Below are positions 31,442-43,532 of a DNA stretch of 64,000 nt, one piece after another. Each line of letters starts with the position of its first letter. The first letter of the stretch is position 1. This DNA is from Hexactinellida sp. DTS-2022 (Eukaryota > Porifera > Hexactinellida). The DNA lies in contig JAPNXP010000008.1 of the NCBI GenBank assembly GCA_028753945.1, positions 2,294,001-2,358,000 on the forward strand, in the 5' to 3' direction. Made by a program: the position numbers and the translations under genes. The notes under the pieces were generated by a model. That model made no database searches, was not told where the DNA came from, and saw only the letters and a program-made list of their open reading frames with translations.

Positions 31442-32308
31442 ACAACTAGTAATGAGCTACTATACTAAACTTATTCTCACTTCTCTTAATAGCATTTCCT
31501 TCAAATTTTCATTCTAGCAACTTTTCAGTGTAGTTTATGCTATCCACTATACTAATAATGATTGTCTCAATTCATTATTTATTTATTTCATGAAATTATA
31601 ATAACTACTGATCAGCCTCAGTATTCAATAATCTAACCACTTACTTAAGCAATATTAACTTAAGCAATATTAACTTAAGCCCATCATACACGATGCAACA
31701 AAGTTGCATCGTGCATGTTGAAATGTTGCGTGCAACAAAGTTGCACCATGTATGTTGATTGTTGCACGCTTGTTGCATGTAATTGAACATGTTCAATTTT
31801 CTTGCAACATTGTTGCACGAAAATATAGAAATTAAGTTACTATTTTTCAGATTATTTTCGTTTGCTATTCTTTCACCTTCTCGGGATACCACCATTTCGA
31901 GACGCGACTTTTCGATACCGAATCTGAAATCATACCAAAACAGTGAGAATTCGAAACTGTTGCTCATTAGAATAGTTGTCATTTAGTAGTAGAGTACAAT
32001 TCGATATAGTGTTAATTTAACACATGCTATGTGTATGTGTACATGTGTGTATTTATATATATATGGATATCTATTTCATGTGTGTGAGTGTGACACAATA
32101 TTTTTCTTTGAAATTGATTGCGGAAAACAATGGTACTACGTATCGGTTAATCAAGTCAAGTAGAGGAGGAGATAAACTAGAGGAGAAAGGATATCTATTT
32201 GACAAACATAAAATTTAGGCGAAATTACTTATTGCAATGTGAAAGAAGAAAAAGTGCAAAGCGAGACTTAAGGCACGTCAGTTCAAATATACGCAAGAAC
32301 ACTAAACT
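31442..32308. other. AT-rich DNA with short palindromes
   Basis: A 17-bp unit TTAACTTAAGCAATATT is repeated about twice near 31646-31680. Next comes a cluster of GTTGCA/TGCAAC palindromes (31695-31820), such as GATGCAACAAAGTTGCATC, which may be a decayed MITE. No gene is seen. Confidence 0.5.
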
Positions 32309-33650
32309 TCATTTACTGATTTGCTGGGGGTATACAGAACCCTTCAGGCTTGTCACACGAACATCGAGGTAACTGTATTTTATCTGGCCACAGTTTATCA
32401 AGTCTTCCTTGAACGTGGAAATTGAGGGTGCAGTAGCAATCTCCTCTGCTAAAGAATTCCAATTATTTACTTTTTTCTCATAAAAAGAATTATAGCGTAA
32501 GATAGTTTTTGCATGTCCATTCTTAGGTGGTAATAAGTTTATACTATTGCTACGCATACTTCTAACGTTTTTTCTAAAATTTAGCGGTGGGTTAATTGAG
32601 ACAATATCATTTATTATATTCCATACTAAGATTAGATCGACTCTATGTTTCTATTTTCCAAACAAATTAATTCTAAAATGCACATACGTTCGCGATATGG
32701 AATATGTCTCAGGCCTACAAGGCTACAACGTGTTTGGATTTCTAGTTTACGTATGTCTTTCTGCAAATTGGGGGACCATACTTGTGTCGCATACTCAATC
32801 TTTGGTCTGATTGGTTGTTTAAACACAACTTTGAAGATTTCAATAGTAATTCAGCTGAAAGTCCTGACAATGAATCCTAACATTCTGTTGGCATCAAGGG
32901 TAAATTTTGCAATATGGTTGGAGAACGACGCTGACCTATCTATCCAGATACCTATGTCCTTAATAGTAGAGGTCTCAGTCATTGGAAGGTCACAAATAGA
33001 GTATACTTTTTTGTATTAGACTTACCAAAGTATTGACATATGGTATTATGGTTTAGTTTGGACGAGACAGAGGTTATTTTGGTTTCGATCTTTTGACTGA
33101 CAATACCATTTCGTATCATCAGCAAATGTTGCAGTAACATAGAGCCAGATATTCATAAGCGGAAAGTTATCTAAAAATTCCTAAAATTCTGGGGGAGCGA
33201 GACCTGTCAATATCGGTTGTACATATTACAACTATGGGGCCTAGTTGTAAATTTGGGGGGGGGGCGCACCCCCCCCCCCCCACTTTTCCGCCCATGGTGA
33301 TATTGGAGTGTGTTGGCATGTCGAATGTATATATTAGAAAGAGTAAGGGACCTAAGACGGAGTCTTGAGGTATCCCTCCAGGCACTCGTGACCAAGGAGA
33401 ATATGGTTGGTTTATTTTAATCCTTTGTTTCCTGACAGTGATATATTAATTGAACCATCGCAATAAGTTACCTCGGAAACCAATTGCATCCAATTTGTCG
33501 AGCAATGTATTTATTTGCACTCGATTGAAGGCTTTCTCAAAATCTATATACACTATGTCTACAGACAGACCTTTAATCAAGGTACCTATGATGCGATCAG
33601 AAATGTATATATTAGAATTTTGAGTACGGTATGAAAACACTTATCGTATT
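32309..33650 (-). pseudogene. CR1/L2-type LINE remnant, reverse transcriptase and C-terminus
   Basis: On the minus strand, fragments in family order are VDIVYIDFEKAFNRVQINTL (33446-33640), GIPQDSVLGPLLFLIYTFDM (33270-33385), RPKIEYATQVWSPNLQKDI (32632-32826) and an end with NNWNSLAEEIATAPSISTFK (32309-32557). These are the fingers, palm, thumb and C-terminal segments of CR1/L2/Rex-type reverse transcriptases. The Y-x-D-D box falls in a disturbed stretch near 33100, where I read YLWLYV-like debris rather than a clean YADD. A G/C homopolymer block at 33254-33294 interrupts it. No endonuclease part is left. It is a different family from the LINE at 7-8.2 kb. Confidence 0.78.
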
Positions 33651-34205
33651 GCTGCATATTCTTTTCCTAGAAATACTACACATCTTAAATTATCCACCGT
33701 TTTTTATATTTTGAATGAATCTAGAAAATATGGATTAGACTCTTTGGGATTGCACATGTACTAGCCATTGTAATTCTAAGATCCGGATAATTTATAGTTA
33801 TGGGCAGCCTCCGGACGACTGTCCCGAACAAGGGAGGTTTGGATGTACGTATAATAAAATATTTTCTAAAATTTAATAAACCGGTTAACAGTGGCTAGAA
33901 ATCGAATCGCAACCGTAATCTCAGTACGGTTAACAAATCCCCTCTTTGCTAGCTAGAACAGCTCTCAAAAATGAGTACTAAAGTTCACCAATATTATTCG
34001 TCTTGTGCGAAATTCGTATTAACCGTTACCAGTTAAATACATGCGTATAGGCTAGGAGAATTAAACCTTGTGCTCTTTAGCCGATATTTCGCTTTATCTT
34101 TCTTCGTACTAATCTGATTCTACAGTACTTACTGACCCAGTTCAAATCCCTCTTGTAGAACAGGGGATAATAATTAAATCCATGTCGGCTTACCCATTTA
34201 ATTTA
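33651..34205. other. AT-rich DNA, nothing recognised
   Basis: No supported feature. Confidence 0.45.
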
Positions 34206-34340
34206 CTAGCGCGCTTTGCTCGCTATGTCGCTTCGCGACAGAACACATCCACACAACAACCGCTTTCCGGTTGTTGTGTGGATGTTCTCAACTTCTCATA
34301 ATTTCGTCCCGTGAGGCGTCTTTGTAATTAATATTTGTCA
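34206..34340 (-). mobile_element. Helitron 3'-end fragment
   Basis: It starts (plus strand) CTAGCGCGC, followed by a hairpin around ACAACAACCG...CGGTTGTTGT. This is the 3' structure of the non-autonomous Helitrons at 35064, 56797 and 60663, in reverse orientation. The matching 5' end was not found. Confidence 0.6.
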
Positions 34341-35063
34341 CAACCCTTTCTGACTTCGTCCTTCAATTCCTTTATGTTATTTCCCCGATCCCTTACCGTT
34401 CTCTTAGTAACATTTACAATATCCATTTTTCTAGCACAGTGATATAATTATCCCCTTAATATATCATAATATTGTCAATTAATGCAAATGTCTCTACTTT
34501 TTATGCAACAAAATAATAAGTAATTAGTAAGTTAATTTTTATAAAATATATTATTTATCTACATATATACTACTTTATTAACTACACATAATATTAGAGT
34601 AATTTAGAAATTATGTACAGACTGAAAATCTTTGAATTACTTTCTTCTTTCTCTTTCTGAATAATCGAGGTCCTGAGTACTGGTTATCATGAAACTAACC
34701 CTAGCATTCTAATATACTAATGCAATGGCACTCATGTTATTTTTGGAACATGGACTGGTTAAACGAGTCATTTTCATATGTATTTGATTTGCAAATTTTA
34801 GGCCCCGATAGATCCCCTCAATATTGTATATTGTTTAAAATCATTATGTCATACCATACTGATGTCAGGCCTCACAATCGAATGACATTTTTGAACCTGA
34901 ATTCAGTGGAATGGGAACTTTTTAAACAACCACAAGTTATTTTTATGTTCAATTTTATTTACTGTACAGTGTACACCCATTATGTTTGTATTTGGTCACG
35001 ATACGATTAGTTTAATGTTAAAAACGAAGTAGAATTTTCTTCTAAATTCTGTTTTACTAATTA
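34341..35063. other. AT-rich DNA, nothing recognised
   Basis: No supported feature. The open frame at 34720-35010 resembles nothing I know. Confidence 0.45.
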
Positions 35064-35611
35064 CTAGCGCGCTTCGCTTGCTAGGTCGCTTCGCTTGCTA
35101 GGTCGCTTCGCTTGCTAGGTCGCTTCGCGGCAGAACACAACCACACACACCAACCGCTTCGCGGTTGGTGATTGTGGTTTATATACTTCTAAACATTGAT
35201 TTAAAGCGTAAATAGGCCTAAATAGTCAAATTTAACAATGTGAAATTTTAGTGATTGCGTCATGCGATAATGAGTAAGCATATTGGTGATCTGGTGTGGC
35301 CAACGTGTCCCATCATTAATGTACATGTTCTATTAAATTTTAAGATTTTTATCTCTTAAGGGCTCGAATTATGTGCGATTAAGTGTATTTTCAGGGTTCT
35401 CGAAATGTGACAATGACGTCATAACTTGTCGAGGTGTGAGAAATATTGAGTGGAAGCCTCAACTTGTTGGCGGGTGCCAAAAGTTACCCCTATATGCCAA
35501 AAATCCCATTTCGAAACCGTCCACTTTCTTCAATCAACTCGTAACATACAGACAAATATATACACATATACACATATACACATATACAGGTTTGTGTTTT
35601 AATAGTATAGA
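35064..35611 (-). mobile_element. Non-autonomous Helitron, 548 bp, complete
   Basis: In element orientation it begins TCTATACTATTAAAACACA (plus-strand end 35611) and ends CTAG (35064-35067). A subterminal hairpin ACCAACCGC...GCGGTTGGT lies near the 3' end. It sits between A (35063) and T (35612), the Helitron A|T target, with no duplication. The 3' CTAGGTCGCTTCGCTTG unit is present in three tandem copies. The inside carries GTGACAATGACGTCATAAC. Confidence 0.9.
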
Positions 35612-35659
35612 TTACTCTTGTTTGTCATAATTGTATTGATTTTCTTGTGGTTATGCTAG

Positions 35660-36961
35660 CTACTAAGTGAAATATGCCACTACATAGTTGTTCTCTCTTG
35701 GGTTGGGATGAGGCTCCAATGGCACATAAGCATGTAGCCGAGTGTATGGATCGTACATTGAGAGATCTGTTCTTTTCGAACTACCATTTGGTGGCAACGT
35801 TATCGTGTTTGGAGGTAATTTTCGTAAATCCTACCCGTTCTTACACGGGCAAGCAGGGGTGAAGTGTGTCAGCGTATCAGACAGAGTTGTGGATTTGATT
35901 GATATTTCATTCAAATCCAAATCAAATCCATCCAAATCAAATCAAATACAAATGAAATCCATCCAAATCAAATCCAAATCAAATCTATCTAAATCAAATC
36001 CAAATACTACAGAGATAATTAATTGAGATGCGTACTTAGTTAGATATAATATAATATAATATATACTACTGACACTGTATTATACAGATATTCATTCACA
36101 TTAATACGAATGCCAGCCAACAAAATCTGTTCGAATTACCCAAAATTCGGATTTAAGAGTCTACTGTTAGTGCAATATCATCAATATCATATGTAGTACA
36201 TATTGTATAGTACGTAAATTAAATTTTAAAAAGGATTTGACTCAAACATTAAATCAAATCCAAATCCAAATCAAATAATAGTCAATCAAATCCAAATCAA
36301 ATCAAATCATTTTACTTTTAAAATGCATCAAATCCATCCAAATCAAATCCAAATCAAATCAAATCCACAACTCTGGTGTCAGAACAGATCGCCTCTCTGG
36401 CAATTGACTATTAAATAATATGCGCCTGCAGAAATTAATAAATTATCCTCCCAGGATTCATTTGAGGCCCATTAATTCTCTGACTTTATCATAAGGTAGG
36501 AGAAGGTACTAAGCCAGAGGATGAGAATCGAATGATTCACATTGCCAATAAAATTTGTAGTTCCGGGAGATCATGTTCTGCTTGGTTTACTCCGTTTATG
36601 GTGACATTGTGAACAATTATCTTGATCAGAAGTTCATGTGTCAGCGCATCATTATGTCACCAAAGAATGAGACAGCTGATGTCATCAATGATTACGTCAT
36701 GGGACTGATACCTGGAGATGCTGATACCTTTTGAGTGCTGATTCAGTTAATGATACACAGGCTGCTATATATCCGACTGAGTTCCTTAATACACTTTGTC
36801 CTAGTGGTATGCCTCCTCATCGATTAATCCTGAAAGGATTCGCATCTTTTATTCTATTGCGCAGTCTTGATCCTACGCAGGGTATGTGTAATGGGACTCG
36901 CTTAACTGTGAGATCTGTTTGCAAAAGGCTGATAGATGCTACGATTGCCACAGGTATATAA
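35660..36961 (+). pseudogene. Helitron helicase (PIF1-like) part, inverted relative to the Rep part
   Basis: The plus-strand frames read the Walker B region LLGWDEAPMAHKH and CMDRTLRD, then PFGGNVIVFGGNFRK (motif III). After a MITE at 35882-36375 come IIMSPKNETADVINDY and YPTEFLNTLCPSGMPPHRL with CNGTRLTV. These are PIF1-family helicase motifs of Helitrons, where the helicase unwinds the strand for rolling-circle transfer. The Walker A part is missing upstream, and the end stops at about 36961, where the minus-strand Rep reading begins. In intact Helitrons both parts share one frame on one strand, so this piece has been inverted. It also contains frameshifts. Confidence 0.82.
35882..36375. 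mobile_element. hAT-type MITE carrying (CAAATC)n arrays
   Basis: The ends are CAGAGTTGTGGATTTGATT and AATCAAATCCACAACTCTG. The flanks GTATCAGA and GTGTCAGA agree at 7 of 8. The body is made of CAAATC/CCAAAT arrays. It is inserted in the Helitron helicase relic. Confidence 0.88.
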
Positions 36962-37570
36962 AGGAGCTGTAGGTACATTGAACATGAGGATAGTGACAAT
37001 TAGTTGCCGCGTCTGCGGGCCCATCGCAGAAGCAGCTGCATCTGGTAAACACTCTTCTAACTCCTTATCCTTCTCCAACAATTCCAAGACTGCGTGCGGC
37101 CTCCTTAAACCTTTTATACACCGTTCCATCAGCAAAAGTTCGGATGTCCTGAAAGCTCGTGCATATTGTGACTTGGTTTAGGAGAATTCTTAAATAGAAA
37201 CGTTCTCCTTCCATTGGATGTGCAAAATACATTCGGCCAATCATGGTACCATGTCCCTTTAGTCCTTTACCCTTGGTTTGCATTTACGCTCAGATTTATC
37301 CAACACAAATTTATCAGAAAAATTTGTGTAAGTTATATACCTAGCATTTTGGAAGGATTTGTTTGCAACAAACCATCCAATTAGAGTAGTGTCCCGCTGT
37401 TTAATCAATACTTCCTTGAGTTCAGTCTCATCAGAGAAATATACCGTCTGCTGATTCTCCAGATGTACAGCTAACCTCAACACATGCGGCAGATTAGCAT
37501 GGAGATCATATGCAAAGATACGGTAACACGCCTCTGTAGCAGACATATACCGACCCGACCCTCCAACACG

Positions 37571-37680
37571 CTTGGTGTCAGCAGTTTTCACAGTTTCACT
37601 GCCTGATTTGAATTAATCAACCCTCGTTGGTGTCAGCAGTTTCCACAGCCTCACTACCTGATTTGGATTCAACAACTGCT
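37571..37680. repeat. Tandem duplication of about 53 bp in the Helitron Rep relic
   Basis: GGTGTCAGCAGTTTYCACAG and the following TTTGRATT segment occur twice in direct order, which disrupts the reading frame after VYKGHDRA. Confidence 0.65.
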
Positions 37681-39845
37681 CTATCGTGTCCCTTGTACAC
37701 TTACTTTTACTTGTACTGGTACTTAACAGAAGTCACTGTACTACAAATTTCCACGTTAATATGAGCATTAAACTTCAATGACAGAAAGGGATTGTATGGT
37801 ACTACCCACCTATTATCAAGCTTAGCCCCGCCCACATTAACAGCACGGCCATTGTCTCACCGACGATACATGGGTTAGCCATCTTCACCAGTTGTAATTG
37901 ATGAAAATGCCTTTGGGTATTTCTTAGTGCACTTCCGATCCCTTAAGCAGGGAGTACTCTTTTTTTATACACCACATGTACCATGCATCATACAGCGTCA
38001 AACGATAGTGTGCAGTCGAGGTTGCAGATTAGGGTCTGGAAGCTCAGCACAATTAATTATATCATACTAAAGCGGTTCTCTAGGCTTATCCCGGCCAGTG
38101 AGTATAATCAGAACATGAGCGTGATGCAGACCACGCTTCTGGAATTCAATTGTATACACATGCGCTAGTGGTTTGCCCAGTAAATACTTTTCATAATATC
38201 CCGAAGTAATTCTCGCAACTTCAATCTGAAGACTCGGACTATCAAATTAGGACAATCGCTCGTTTTCTGATTTAATAGGAGAGCAGACGTAATCTCCTCC
38301 CACTTCGGATTAAACGTAAATGTAATGAATAGGTCTGGCTTACCATATTTCCTGACTATACTCATCGCATCCTGGTACAACTCAAACATTTGTCGATGAC
38401 TACCAGTGTAGGAAGAAGAAAGGACAATCTTACGTCCCAGTTCTCTTGAGTCTGTATCACTTGCAGCGACTGCATCAGACAACCCACAGTAAGATCCACT
38501 CGAATCTGCTGCTGGTTCATCTCGTGTAATTCAGCCTCTGCTGTTCTATCTTGGCATATATATATCACAGCGGACTGATGAAAGAGTCTACCACAGAGAT
38601 GTAGCGGACTTTCTTTGCTCCTGATCATCAGACGTTATGAATAGTACTCCATACCGGTGACACAACCCTTACCTCGCACGTGAGGATTTTTCAGCTGCCA
38701 GCCATCCTCAGCTGAAGTAGAGAGCAAGACATAATGCAGTGCATCATAAGCGCGGTGGGTCTCTGTTTTACGCTGAAGACCGCCTGTCCGCGAGTGCAAC
38801 ACTATGTCTCTGCTGGCCACCTCCTCTCCATAGCCGTCTCCTGGCATGATAACAGCTACTTCTGGGGCTGTAGGCGCATTGTAACGTCGAGGATCCGTAG
38901 CACCTTCTGCTAGGATAATCATCCTCACGTCAGCGCCCATCTGCTCTCGCATCAGATATACTCCCTGCCTGAAGATAGAGACTTATGGGTTATACTCATG
39001 CAGCATAAATTTGAACCCTTTCAACTCAGGGAGAGAATCCTCTCCTAAATGGCGCTGACGATTCTCCAGCTCAGCCTCAGGAGTGCCATCATGAATATAG
39101 ATCTCCGCAAAGCAGGGTGCCTCGCCTTGTCGAGGCATCAACTGTCCGATCAAATGGTGCACTACGTGTATACGGAATGTGTGCACCCCCTTCTTAGAAT
39201 TAGCCAGACCCTTGTCTAAGTTCACTCCAAGAGAAACAAACGCCAGAGCGGAGTTGTATACTCTGATTTGATCTCAAAACGCTCTTCCACGCGGGTCAGC
39301 AGCAGTCAGGAGGTGCATCAACAGTTCAGGGTGTAAATCTTTAGAGGGTAGAACCACCTTCCCATCCCCACAGCATAACGGGAACTTGTAACGCAACTTA
39401 GTACTATCCGATAGCTTTTCACCTTCCCAGAACTTTGCCAGACAAACAGAGCAGCTGAATGTCAAACTGCCAACTGAATATTCTTGTACTATTCTATCTA
39501 GAATATCAGAGGCAATTTGGGATCTCGCAAAGTTTAGGGCAATCCGGGCTTTAACTCTCTTAGCATACAACTCAGCCTCTAGCACTCGCTTATCAGTAAG
39601 ACGATCTTCGCACTCCTCGTCCGTCTCATTATTCAGCCGAGAAGCCTGTCTATCCTACAGATCAGTAAGACGAACTTCGCGCTCCTCCTCCGTCTCCTTG
39701 CTCAGCCGAGAGGCCTTTCGCTCCTGGAGATCAAGGCAACGTGCAATTCTCTTCTTGGGAGTCTCAGATAGCAAACATGATCCCTGCCGAGAAACGATTG
39801 CTCGTATCCTGGCCATTCTCATGTTTGGCGTCTCTTTTTGCAAGG

Positions 39846-39990
39846 CAGGGCCGGCGCCACCGGGGGTGTCCTGGGTGTCCGGACATCCATTGCCTCAAGG
39901 AAATGAAGCGGTGCTTGTACAGTGACACTCTCTAGACTATACAGTGAGACCCACTACACCCACACCTCAGAATACGTGGCGCCGGCAATG
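39846..39990. mobile_element. Probable hAT-type MITE, CCGGCGCCAC family
   Basis: The ends CAGGGCCGGCGCCAC and GTGGCGCCGGCAATG flank about 145 bp. TGCAAGG lies on both sides. It interrupts the Arg-rich N-terminal region of the Helitron relic. Confidence 0.7.
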
Positions 39991-40394
39991 CAAGGTAATT
40001 ATATTACGCTTGCACTGCTCTTGAAGACGTCCCCGTGTAGATTTGGGCTCTGGAGTCTCAAACGCAACATCTTCTTATCACGCATCTGTTGCAATCGAAG
40101 GAGTCGCTCGTCATTTGTTTCAGTAATCCGTATTCTCCTCATCTTGTCACCACAACTGTCAGTATTCCCTGTTAGGGGACCACCATTCACGGTAAGAGTT
40201 TTACATCACCATGAATTACTTCAAGTCTATTTTATAAACAAACCATAATTATAAAATTTCATCTTATTACGATAATATAATATAGGATAACTATTGTAAT
40301 TCTGCTACTGTCTACATGTATCACTTTACAATATTATTTACATTTTCTTACTAATTCTTATTAATACATATTTTTGTATGTCTTTCTTAGCAAT

Positions 40395-41420
40395 ATGCCA
40401 AATAGATGTAGTGTGGCCAACTGTTCCTCCAATTACGAGGGCACTAATTACACTCCGGTGTTTGAATTGTTGAACCATTGGTCGAAAGAAGTGCAGGAGG
40501 AATGGCTAAGATTTCTCCATAGAGATGATGCATGGGAGTTGGTGAAAGTCTTGATCTGTGCGAAACATTTCAGTGATAATGATGTGTTACTTGACTTCTA
40601 TATTCCCATGGGTGACGGTACAGTGAAGAAAGTTTCAAGAAAACCTGGTCTTCGAAAAAATGCCAAGCCCGTCAATCTACCTAACTGTCCTTCTTACTTA
40701 CAAGGATCTTCTGAACACCCAGATCGTTTAGACCGAGATGAAATTGATATCCGGCATTTTCATCAAGCTCTTGAGTTGAGTCGTGCAGAACTTAAAAAGG
40801 AGAGCGACCCCTTTTCTGTTAATGATATTGATGATATCCAGCTGAAGTTTTCGACACTTAATTTATCTGAAAAATGGATGTATATTCGCTCAAGTCAGAC
40901 TACCTTGCATATTTTTAAGAAGTTACAATCTGGACCGCTACTAACCATGTCTCACCAGATTTGTATTGATGAGACTTTGCATGTGAGGTGTTTTGTAATT
41001 GAAGATGAAATTCCAACCCAAATCACTCTCATTTCTGATATTCGTCAAATTTCTCAGTTAACTCAAGAGCTTGAGACACATCAACAAGATGATATTGAGA
41101 TTGGTATCAACAATGCTATCTGTTCAGTTAGATCAACCATAGAGAAATTGACAACTTGTCAAGAAGGAAGCATCTTCAATCGGCTACAATTTATTTTGTG
41201 TCAACTTGAAAATTTGAAGGTTTCAAAGAACAACCGTCGTTATAATGTCTTAACTTTGGTTCTATCTCTCAAGGCTCAATTAATCTCTTCGGGTTGCTAC
41301 CGTTATCTGCAATCACTAGAATGTATCTATCTTCCTCATCCATCCACTCTCCGAAGGCTATATTCAAATATTGGCTTAGACACAAGTTTTATAGATTATC
41401 TGAAGGTTGCATGCAAATAA
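40395..41420 (+). CDS. P-element transposase N-terminal part: THAP domain and leucine-rich region
   Basis: The ATG at 40395 starts 341 codons. A CTTTCTTAG just before it resembles a splice acceptor, so an upstream leader exon is possible. The THAP zinc finger covers about residues 1-90, with MPNRCSVANCSSNY (C-x4-C) and VLICAKHF (C-x2-H), then the basic SRKPGLRKNAKP stretch. THAP domains bind the element ends. From residue about 190 a DECGF-independent helical part precedes the catalytic region. The frame stops at 41420, and the catalytic pieces continue in other frames, so the product would be truncated before the RNase H fold. A truncated THAP protein could still bind DNA. Confidence 0.8.
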   Translation: MPNRCSVANCSSNYEGTNYTPVFELLNHWSKEVQEEWLRFLHRDDAWELVKVLICAKHFSDNDVLLDFYIPMGDGTVKKVSRKPGLRKNAKPVNLPNCPSYLQGSSEHPDRLDRDEIDIRHFHQALELSRAELKKESDPFSVNDIDDIQLKFSTLNLSEKWMYIRSSQTTLHIFKKLQSGPLLTMSHQICIDETLHVRCFVIEDEIPTQITLISDIRQISQLTQELETHQQDDIEIGINNAICSVRSTIEKLTTCQEGSIFNRLQFILCQLENLKVSKNNRRYNVLTLVLSLKAQLISSGCYRYLQSLECIYLPHPSTLRRLYSNIGLDTSFIDYLKVACK

Positions 41421-43320
41421 TTCAACAAATTCAAGAAACATGTTCTTCTCCAGTTAGACGAAATTAACGTAAGGTCTGATTATAATTTATACCTACTATA
41501 AGGGGGGTAAAATCTTTGGCTCCTCTTTTATACAAACCGATTCAGCACATCCAGAAAACAGTTCATTTGAATCTCATTCAGCTAAGAATGTCTTAGCTTT
41601 TCAAGTTACAAGCCTATTCACAAAGTGGTCAGAAATTGTGAGACTTCTTCCATGTTGTAATGCAAAATCTTCTGACTTACTTCCAGTGGTAAAGCAAGTT
41701 ATTATTGACATCGAGAAGTGTGGTCTTAAGGTAGTAGTAATTTGTACAGATGATTATCAACTAAATGTGAGTTTATTCAAGTCTCTAGCTGGTAGTGCAA
41801 GTTTACAGCTAACTTGCCCAAACCCATCAAACCCTACTAGATCAATTTTCTTGATGTTTGACCCAGTTCATATAGTGAAGTGTATCCGAAATAATTGGAT
41901 AAATCAAAAGGATACCAATACAACCTTTACCTTTCCATCAATTGATCATTACTTTAGTGAAACTTTTCCTTATCACCTTTCAAACGCTTCATTCAAAGAT
42001 CTCAGAAATATTTACAAGTCCGAGCAATATTCAACTGCTAAGATCGCTCATAATTAACATCCAAAGTTGTTTGGCCATCAGTTCTTGAAAGACAAAGTGT
42101 CCCTTTGGCTCTTGCAGTTTGGGATCAGTCAACATCCAAAGCGGTATTGTTGTTTATTTGAAGGAATAATATTTCAAACCAAACTTATCATCTCATTTCT
42201 CTCATTAAGAGATTTTGGAAAATATGCAACATACATAGTCCAGGCAAAGATATTCGCCTACTTGATCCTGATTTAAAGGTTTTCAAGCTTGAAGATTATC
42301 GTTTTGTGTTTTTTTCTAAGTTTGTTTCTTGGCTTCAGGATTGGAAGTGCTTTAGTTGTAGCGGAAGAGCAGGAAAGCTTAGCTCACAGACCTTTATTAG
42401 CTTAATTCACACTTGTCAAGTTATACCAAAATCATTAACTATTTAACCAGCGATGAGTGTGGATTTTCTTACGTTTTGACGGGATTTCTACAAAACGATT
42501 CTCTTGAAAAACATTTTGGTGTGTACAGATTAATGTCCGGTTGTAATTACAACATTTCTATCTGCCAAATTCTTGAGAGTGAACGTAGAATTAAACTCTC
42601 AAACATCTTAAAATTATACCGAGTTCAAAACAGCAAATTTGAGACTTCGCTAAAGGAATTTGTTAAAACTTTCTCGTGTGATATGGAACCTGATAACGCT
42701 GAAACTCTCCAAACAAACCTGAGCGCTTACTCTTCGCTTCTCCACCAAAACTTCGATTTTTCACCGATGACAGAAATTCGCCAGTCCTTGGCTTTAATTG
42801 CTGGATATGCTATACACAGTATTTGCAAATCAAAATTATATTCGAAGAAGTAATTTCCAATTCTACCACTTCAATATGTTATAACTGTGTGTCTTTACTC
42901 ACACACGATGAAAGCTTTGCCCTGGAGTGTGAAGATTCTGACTTGAATCTAATTCACTTAGCAGACCGAGGAGGACTTTAATATCCCTCTGATGAAGTTA
43001 TCAATGCAGTCATAACTCTATGGAAGATCCTTTATAGAATTGAACAGGACAATTGCCTGATGAAACAATTTGTTACTGGTACCAGTAAAACTATACTAAT
43101 CCAACTCTCAATTTCGAGGATAGAATTTGAGAGTTTTGATTTCTGGAGATTTGAATGCCCTAGTTGTCAAACACCATTCCTTTCTCATCTCAGCAAAATA
43201 CTCTCTGCCGCTAGCAATTGTTTATTGAAGAATAAAGTTCGCAATTTAAACTCTAAAAGTAACTTGGAAAAATTCCACGATGGATCGAAGAGGAAACTAC
43301 AAAAGTTACAATCTGAATAA
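41421..43320 (+). pseudogene. P-element transposase catalytic part, frame-broken
   Basis: Pieces in order: VLLQLDEINVRSD at about 41440 (first Asp), KIFGSSFIQTDSAHP, then a long frame 41638-42057 with VVVICTDDYQLNVSLFK and FDPVHIVKCIRNNWINQ. Then come PSVLERQSVPLALAVWDQ near 42080, LSSQTFISLIHTCQ near 42390, and 42413-42853 with VLTGFLQNDSLEKHFGVYRL. A last Cys-containing frame, 43060-43320, has FECPSCQTPF. These are the RNase H core, the GTP-binding insertion and the C-terminal part of THAP9/P-type transposases. At least three frame breaks make it a pseudogene, though it is much better preserved than copies 1 and 3. Confidence 0.82.
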
Positions 43321-43532
43321 TAGTTATTTTATAGTATGTATTGTAATCGTATACAGTTAGTTTGTAATAAGAGAGACAATCACCGTTACCCACCTCTATT
43401 GCAGTAATATTCACTAAAATCCATTTAATATCAGGTAAATTAGATATGCTATATATTGTATGTATTTTGCATGTAAGACTTGAAGTTATCCATTGTTAAT
43501 ACCGTGAATAGGCTATAGTTACGTAGGCTGTG

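Larger units (their letters stand above)
36965..40183 (-). pseudogene. Autonomous Helitron Rep-helicase protein, Rep part
   Basis: On the minus strand, from 40183 down, frames read in family order an Arg-rich coiled start (RITETNDERLLRLQ; RLSKETEEEREVRL), a zinc-binding segment (CSVCLAKFWEGEKL...CCGDGKVVLP), and GVHTFRIHVVHHLIGQL. Then come RRYNAPTAPEVAVI, RKIVLSSSYTGSHRQMF with GKPDLFITFTFNPKWEE, and the catalytic IEFQKRGLHHAHVLI (H-A-H) at about 38140. Next are DNRWVVPYNPFLSL, then KYQYK and VYKGHDRA (Tyr region) near 37720, then ACYRIFAYDLHANLPHVLRL and the pre-helicase part to 36965. HUH and Tyr residues make the nick and the covalent link in rolling-circle transposition. A small in-frame insertion with two stops separates the Tyr segments, and there are more stops and frameshifts. 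The remaining N-terminus lies beyond the P element at 43533-43561. Confidence 0.85.
40184..43532 (+). mobile_element. P element (THAP9-like), copy 2, nearly full length
   Basis: The flanks share GGGGACCAC (40175-40183 and 43533-43541), matching the 8-bp duplication of P elements. Subterminal inverted repeats are CATGAATTACTTCAAGTCT near the left end and AGACTTGAAGTTATCCATTG near the right end; ATTCACGGTA is also inverted at both ends. If the element and one flank copy are removed, the minus-strand Helitron reading continues in frame to an ATG at about 43561. That supports these boundaries. Confidence 0.8.

Noticed and set aside
36817-36999. Minus-strand ORF over the helicase fragment
   Set aside because: The plus-strand reading has the PIF1 motifs YPTEFLN and CNGTRL; the minus frame matches nothing.
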